Below, one piece after another: positions 38,859 to 42,752 of a stretch of DNA of 42,752 bases. The number at the start of each line of letters is the position of its first letter. Within the stretch, counting starts at the first letter, position 1. Both the position numbers and the translations under genes were made by a program. The notes beneath the pieces were generated by a model. It was not told the origin of the DNA, did not search any database, and saw only the letters and a program-made list of their open reading frames with translations. The DNA comes from an uncultured Collinsella sp. (GTDB taxonomy: Bacteria; Actinomycetota; Coriobacteriia; Coriobacteriales; Coriobacteriaceae): assembly GCA_900541175.1 (NCBI GenBank), contig UQIT01000018.1, positions 1 through 42,752 of the forward strand. The letters run 5' to 3'.

Positions 38859-39605
38859 CTAGGCACACGATTCCAGCGCTCCGCTAAACAGCTTCACCAT
38901 CTGCACGCGCGTGCCGGCGCCGTCCGTACGACGAGCAACCTCCACGTTATCGACGAGCATACGCATAAGCTTGATACCACGGCCGCGTTCCTCAGATGCA
39001 ACCGGCTCGCTCGTTTCATCGATAGAATAGCCGGCACCTCGATCAAGCACCTCAACCACAACGCGATCGCCATAGGCCTGAACCGTCAGGACGCACCCGA
39101 TACCGCCCGCATGGTCATAGGCATTACCCAGCGCCTCCCCCGACGCCAATGCGACATCGTAGCGCTCGTCACGGCGCAACGGAAGCGATTCAAGGAGTTC
39201 GGCGATGCGATGTCGGTAGTATGGAAGATTCTCGATACCCTGACGGACCTCGACGCTCTTACTCCAGCGAGGCAGCTCCCCCACCGGAATGGCGGGAATA
39301 GACTCCCGTGCCGGCCCCGCGACATGAAGGATATCGACAAGACGAGCAATCTCCAAAAAGCGAACAACTTCACCTGATGCATTGACGAGCGAAAGCAGGC
39401 CTTCTCGCCTCATGAGCTCACGAGCGCGCGTAAGCAGGAATGCCAAGCCCGTCGAATCGATAAAGCTAACAGCCTGACAGTTGATGACAACACGACGCAC
39501 GCCGCGGCCAATCAAAGCATCCAACCGCCGACGCAGCGCAGGCACCGTGGCGATGTCGATATCGCCTGGTGGCGTCAAAACCGCTATGTCATTCCACTCA
39601 TTCAT
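38859..39605 (-). CDS. STAS-HATPase fusion (anti-anti-sigma plus anti-sigma kinase-like)
   Basis: The 248-aa product joins two domains usually found in separate partner-switching proteins. Residues 1-100 are a STAS domain like RsbV/SpoIIAA, with the phosphorylatable Ser51 in SFIDSTGLAFLL. Residues about 115-245 are a GHKL ATPase like RsbW: N-box LASGEALGNAYDHAG, G1 region DRGAGYS, and G2 region ERGRGIKLMRML. All key residues look intact, so both Ser phosphorylation and ATP binding are plausible. The ATG at 39605 is taken, with only a weak GGGGA before it. The RsbU-like phosphatase gene lies 78 bp upstream on the same strand and would be the natural partner. No sigma factor gene is adjacent, so the final target is unknown; it may not be a sigma factor. 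A hairpin overlaps the stop codon. Confidence 0.9.
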   Translation of the reverse strand: MNEWNDIAVLTPPGDIDIATVPALRRRLDALIGRGVRRVVINCQAVSFIDSTGLAFLLTRARELMRREGLLSLVNASGEVVRFLEIARLVDILHVAGPARESIPAIPVGELPRWSKSVEVRQGIENLPYYRHRIAELLESLPLRRDERYDVALASGEALGNAYDHAGGIGCVLTVQAYGDRVVVEVLDRGAGYSIDETSEPVASEERGRGIKLMRMLVDNVEVARRTDGAGTRVQMVKLFSGALESCA

Positions 39606-39683
39606 ACGACCATGGTTCCCCAAAAAAGCCCACTCGATGCATTCGTTTCCCCAACCGTGCGGATTCAGCCCGTTCAGCGCCGT

Positions 39684-42029
39684 CTATGAACGACCCCGTA
39701 AAAACTCAAGGGACACCAATGCAATGTCATCGTCCAGCGCCGATTCGGTAAATCGGTCAAGCTCGCCCAAGACCTTGCCGCAAATGCCCGACACGCCCTC
39801 CCCCGAAACAGAAAGCAGAAGATCGCGCAAGCGCTGCTCGCCAAAGAACGCTCCGGTGCGGTCGCGGGCCTCAATCGTTCCATCCGTATACATGAAGAGC
39901 ATGTCGCCGGGGGCGAACGTAAACACGCCTGTCTCGTACACCATACTCTCAAAGGCACCGATTACACCCGATTGGCATCCAAGTAGCTCGACCTCTCCCC
40001 CACGAGCCTCGCCGCCACCCAGTGGCATCGACTCTGGCCTGATGACCATGGTCGGAGGATGGCCCGCCGAACAATACGTTGCGCGTCCGGCTTTCAGGTC
40101 AATCTTGGCGATAAAGGCTGTCACGAACGTCTCGACCCTCGAAAAGCCCATGAGCATACTGTTAAGGGAGCGTGCCATGCGGGCCGGTCCAGCGCCCTCC
40201 CACGCATATGCCGTCAGAGCCGTCTTGACGAGCGCGGACATCGATGCGGCCTCAATGCCTTTGCCAGACACATCACCCAGAATCATGACGGCGCAGTCGT
40301 CGGGAAGACGGATGAGCGTATAGAAATCGCCGCCGACCAACGCCGAGTTCGTGGCCGACAGGTACACCGAATCGGTTGCGATACCCGGAACATCCCCCAG
40401 GGAATTTCTCATGCCGATCTGAAGGGTCTGAGCGATATGACGCTCCTCGCGCTTTTGAGATTCACCTTCGTAGATCAGTTCAAAGTCATGCGCCAAGTGC
40501 ACCAAGTAGTCATATTCAAGGTCATCAATCGGCTCTTGGCTGCCATCACGAAGCAGTAGCGCGCGCGTCGTCGGGCTCTTCGCAACAGAAGCAGGAACAA
40601 TTGCGTCGTTACTGTGCTTGCCATCACCCTTAGAGCGTGGTCGCCCCGCCTCGATGCCGGAGTCGACGTAGAGACCTTGACAAGGCAGACCATGCGCCCT
40701 AAGCCAGCCTCCCATAGGCATCGATTCGTCAACGCGAGTTATACGGACGTGTTTAAGGTCCTCGGCACTCGTACCGCCCAAAACAGATGCCTCAAAGCCA
40801 TCAGGGCCAGCCCCCAGACGTGCCGCTGGCGCCGTCGTGGAAAAGAAAAGCTTCTCGGGATCGTCCGGCAAAGCAACGCGACTGCCGCCTTCAAAATCTA
40901 TGACGTAGGAATCCAGACTGGCGTCATACTCAACAGGGCAAAAATGGCAGTTGAGCATATTGCAGATCTCGGACGATACCGCCTGGGTAGCCGCGACGGA
41001 ATCGTCTAGAAAGGTAAACAACTCATCACGTAAGACATTGAGCGAGCGGCCAAGCTCGGCCGTGCGACGAGAGCGAAGACTCGATGCCATGCCGACCAGT
41101 TGGATAGACAAGTAATCGCAAATGACCTCGAGTACATTAACGTCATAGGCGAGCGGTGCCTGGGGGCGTTTCCAACCAACTTCCAGCACGCCAAGGATCT
41201 GCGTACCGTAAAAAACGGGAAGACAGATCTCGCTGCGGTACGGAGGCATATCCTGCATGCGCAACAGGTGCTTAGAACGATTGTCCAGGTCCATAAACAT
41301 ACCGGAGGCGGCCTTATCACCCTTAAGGTCCTGTTGAATCGACAAGCGACAGGCACGCGACTCACGAAGAACATACGTCGGAATGCCAGCGCCATACGGC
41401 AAAAACTCAGGCAGGTAGCTGTCGTACAGCTCCTTGGAAACACCGCGAAGTTTAAAACCGCCGCTCTCAGAAAAATAGATAGCAGCACCCGAAGCATCGA
41501 GCGTTCCTACAAGCTGGTTCAAAACGGTATCAAGTAGGCTGGGCAGCTCATCGGAGCCCACGGTACTCATAATGACCGAGAGCGTGCCAGAGAGGCGCTT
41601 GTTAGCCACTCTAAGCTCCGAAAGAGCACGCTTGAGCTGACGGTCGTGCGAATACTGTTCTTCGATGCTATGGAGCGCCACCAGGACACGTGGCGCGCGG
41701 CGCCCAAAGATGCGTGGAGGCGTTACGGAGCCCGCACGAACCAAGACGGGGATAAAAGAGCCGTCACTCAGCTTGAGCATCAGTTCGTTCTCGGAGCCAT
41801 CAGTTTCAAATGGCAGACGATGTTCCGTCGCACGTTCAAAAGCGGACGAGTACAGGACGTCTTTAACATCTCCACCAATGACGTCGGCGCGTTCCTCGCG
41901 CATCAAACCAAGTAAGCGATTATTCACATGCAGAATGGTTCCGTCGAGCTCGCAGATGATGACAGCATCGCTCGTGATCTCGACTAGCTGGGCAACGTCT
42001 GCCCACTCGTTGCGTTCAAGCGTTTCCAT
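39684..42029 (-). CDS. PAS/GAF-domain PP2C-type phosphatase (RsbU/RsbP-like)
   Basis: The 781-aa product is a signalling serine phosphatase. Residues about 10-125 form a PAS domain (LVEITSDAVIICELDGTILHVNNRLLGLM). About 160-325 are a GAF domain, followed by a second poorly defined sensor region with several Cys (CNMLNCHFC). The C-terminal 240 residues are a SpoIIE/PP2C domain: SALVGGDFYTLI, MILGDVSGKGIEAA, CSAGHPPTMV, MLFMYTDGTIEARD and DDDIALVSLE, covering the metal-binding Asp residues. The ATG at 42029 (GGTGGGG upstream) is preferred to the GTG at 42041. There are no membrane helices, so it senses an internal signal. It most likely dephosphorylates the STAS domain of the fusion protein encoded next. 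Confidence 0.93.
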   Translation of the reverse strand: METLERNEWADVAQLVEITSDAVIICELDGTILHVNNRLLGLMREERADVIGGDVKDVLYSSAFERATEHRLPFETDGSENELMLKLSDGSFIPVLVRAGSVTPPRIFGRRAPRVLVALHSIEEQYSHDRQLKRALSELRVANKRLSGTLSVIMSTVGSDELPSLLDTVLNQLVGTLDASGAAIYFSESGGFKLRGVSKELYDSYLPEFLPYGAGIPTYVLRESRACRLSIQQDLKGDKAASGMFMDLDNRSKHLLRMQDMPPYRSEICLPVFYGTQILGVLEVGWKRPQAPLAYDVNVLEVICDYLSIQLVGMASSLRSRRTAELGRSLNVLRDELFTFLDDSVAATQAVSSEICNMLNCHFCPVEYDASLDSYVIDFEGGSRVALPDDPEKLFFSTTAPAARLGAGPDGFEASVLGGTSAEDLKHVRITRVDESMPMGGWLRAHGLPCQGLYVDSGIEAGRPRSKGDGKHSNDAIVPASVAKSPTTRALLLRDGSQEPIDDLEYDYLVHLAHDFELIYEGESQKREERHIAQTLQIGMRNSLGDVPGIATDSVYLSATNSALVGGDFYTLIRLPDDCAVMILGDVSGKGIEAASMSALVKTALTAYAWEGAGPARMARSLNSMLMGFSRVETFVTAFIAKIDLKAGRATYCSAGHPPTMVIRPESMPLGGGEARGGEVELLGCQSGVIGAFESMVYETGVFTFAPGDMLFMYTDGTIEARDRTGAFFGEQRLRDLLLSVSGEGVSGICGKVLGELDRFTESALDDDIALVSLEFLRGRS

Positions 42030-42053
42030 CGTGGACCCCACCGTCTATCGGTA

Positions 42054-42077
42054 ACAAAAAAGCCTCCGAAGAGGCTT
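42054..42077 (-). terminator. terminator of tRNA-Leu
   Basis: On the minus strand AAGCCTC-TTCG-GAGGCT is followed by TTTTTTGTT, 12 bp after tRNA-Leu and 25 bp before the phosphatase start. Confidence 0.92.
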
Positions 42078-42088
42078 CTCAAATGCGA

Positions 42089-42178
42089 TGGTGTCGGAGG
42101 CGGGACTTGAACCCGCATGACCAAAAAGCGGTCACTAGCACCTCAAGCTAGCGCGTCTGCCAATTCCGCCACTCCGAC
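42089..42178 (-). tRNA. tRNA-Leu (GAG)
   Basis: Minus-strand class II tRNA of 90 nt: acceptor GTCGGAG with CTCCGAC, anticodon stem CTAGC/GCTAG with loop TTGAGGT (anticodon GAG), a long variable arm (TGACCGC to GGTCA), T-loop GTTCAAGTC and encoded CCA. Confidence 0.97.
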
Positions 42179-42235
42179 ATGCTATGTTGTTGATTCACGG
42201 TTCGTTTTGTTGGACCCGCGCGTTCAACGAGGAAG

Positions 42236-42284
42236 ATAATAACCTATGATTCGAGAACTGTGCAAGCACTTTTTTCAAAAAAGT
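42236..42284 (-). promoter_or_regulatory. promoter of tRNA-Leu with T/A-tract palindrome
   Basis: On the minus strand TTGCAC (42265-42260) and TTATTA (42242-42237) or TATTAT, spaced by 17 or 18 bp, lie about 58 bp before the tRNA. ACTTTTTTCAAAAAAGT (42268-42284) is a perfect 17-bp palindrome just upstream of the -35. Confidence 0.8.
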
Positions 42285-42322
42285 TTACGAATTTGTAAAT
42301 GTGCAGGTAAATCTGTGTGTCC

Positions 42323-42447
42323 GGCCCCGAATCGGTGTTGCCTCCCGGCGCGTCCTCGGGCATGAGCGATATTTTGTTGCGCACTTCGTGCTGCAAAATA
42401 TCGCTCCCCCTGCGGAATGCGCCGGGAGGCAACACCGATTCGGGGCC
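42323..42447. repeat. 125-bp hairpin with perfect 29-bp arms
   Basis: The outer arms 42323-42351 and 42419-42447 are perfect inverted copies over 29 bp (outer ends GGCCCCGAATCGG). An inner perfect stem GCGATATTTTG (42366-42376) with CAAAATATCGC (42394-42404) encloses GCACTTCGTGC. It lies between the RNA-like locus at the right end and tRNA-Leu and overlaps no gene. Confidence 0.85.
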
Positions 42448-42530
42448 TGCAAATACATACTTCAGGCACAGTTCTCAAACATGTTCTGGGAGCTGATGCA
42501 AATTTGGTGGCTCGGCTTTGCCGAGCCCTT

Positions 42531-42752
42531 ATATAAAGAGGCCGGAGCTAAAGCTCCGGCCTCACTAACTTTCCTATTAGATTAAGTGAGCGATCAAGGA
42601 ATCGCACCCCTCCCTGCCGCGTTGCCGCAGGGCCCGTGCTGGACTTAGTTTTCAGAACACTCCGCACTGATATCTTCTGTATTGAAGACGTCGATGGTGC
42701 ACCCGTATACCATTGACGTCGACACCATCAGATGCGGACCGCGCGGTGACCC
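42531..42752 (-). ncRNA. candidate structured RNA, family unknown (partial) with terminator
   Basis: The minus strand entering from the right edge has no credible open frame but many strong stems. One is the 12-bp GACGTCAATGGT with ACCATCGACGTC (one mismatch); others are TCCGCA/TGCGGA, CCCTGC-GGCAACGCG-GCAGGG and GCGAT-TCCTTG-ATCGC. It ends in an 11-bp terminator GAGGCCGGAGC-TTTA-GCTCCGGCCTC followed by TTTATAT (42563-42531). A second GGCTCGGC/GCCGAGCC hairpin lies at 42509-42527. I could not match it to RNase P, tmRNA, SRP RNA, 5S or 6S RNA by eye. It might also be the untranslated end of a gene outside the window. Confidence 0.45.

Noticed and set aside
38834..38861. TAGCCAA/TTGGCTA hairpin over the stop of the STAS-HATPase gene as a terminator
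   Set aside because: The stem is plausible but there is no U-run after it; left unannotated.
42275..42585. Short frames on both strands across 42275-42585 sharing a RPRIGVASRR-like segment
   Set aside because: The shared peptide arises from the perfect inverted arms of the hairpin, not from real genes.

Overview
This window is 42.7 kb of ordinary-looking chromosome from a high-GC (about 60%) Gram-positive gut-type anaerobe. The best guess is a member of the Coriobacteriia, close to Collinsella. This is inferred from gene content and style: an LPxTG-type surface protein, a DUF3793 plus flavodoxin pair, anaerobic ribonucleotide reductase (nrdD/nrdG), a Y-family polymerase with a YolD-like partner, and an RsbU-like phosphatase. 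No rRNA, IS element, CRISPR array or complete prophage is visible.

Layout. Positions 1-2130 hold the end of a possible mobile or secretion cluster: a ClpP-like serine protease overlapping a soluble TraG/VirD4-type ATPase. Positions 2.2-9.4 kb carry pgi, a stand-alone N-terminal domain resembling iron-containing alcohol dehydrogenases, an SOS-type umuC-yolD pair, and a large sortase-anchored beta-propeller-like protein. Positions 9.4-14.7 kb carry a CxxC metal-binding membrane protein behind a CsoR-like operator, the DUF3793-flavodoxin operon, and a polar amino-acid ABC transporter whose permease has an extra exported domain. Positions 14.7-23.1 kb carry nfo, two oxidoreductases, a cyclase-family hydrolase, a ketopantoate-reductase-like enzyme, secreted proteins and metY. 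metY has a short Cys-containing leader peptide and a divergent LysR regulator. Positions 23.2-32.3 kb are metabolic and housekeeping genes: rnhA, a Gfo/Idh/MocA oxidoreductase, acylphosphatase, a Fur-family regulator, a HAD phosphatase, a UreE-like and SlyD-like pair, a dipeptidase, a YgjP-like metallopeptidase, and folE-HD-folB. Positions 32.4-35.9 kb are nrdG and nrdD with NrdR boxes and remarkable inverted repeats between them. Positions 36.2-42.2 kb are tRNA genes (Val, three identical Gly, Cys, Leu), a GH13 glucosidase, and a partner-switching signalling pair: a STAS-HATPase fusion and a PAS/GAF/PP2C phosphatase. The end of the window holds a 125-nt hairpin and what looks like an orfless structured RNA with its own terminator.

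The most unusual points are: (1) the RsbV-RsbW-like domains fused in one protein next to an RsbU-like phosphatase, with no sigma factor in view; (2) two 63-bp hairpins upstream of consecutive genes whose stems differ in sequence but keep pairing; (3) a strong leader peptide and hairpin before metY; (4) an approximately 230-bp inverted duplication of the 3' end of nrdD; (5) an orphan UreE-like/SlyD-like operon; (6) the overlapping ClpP-like/VirD4-like pair; (7) a T-tract/A-tract motif shared by the three stable-RNA promoters. All family assignments come from reading motifs by eye; no database search was possible.
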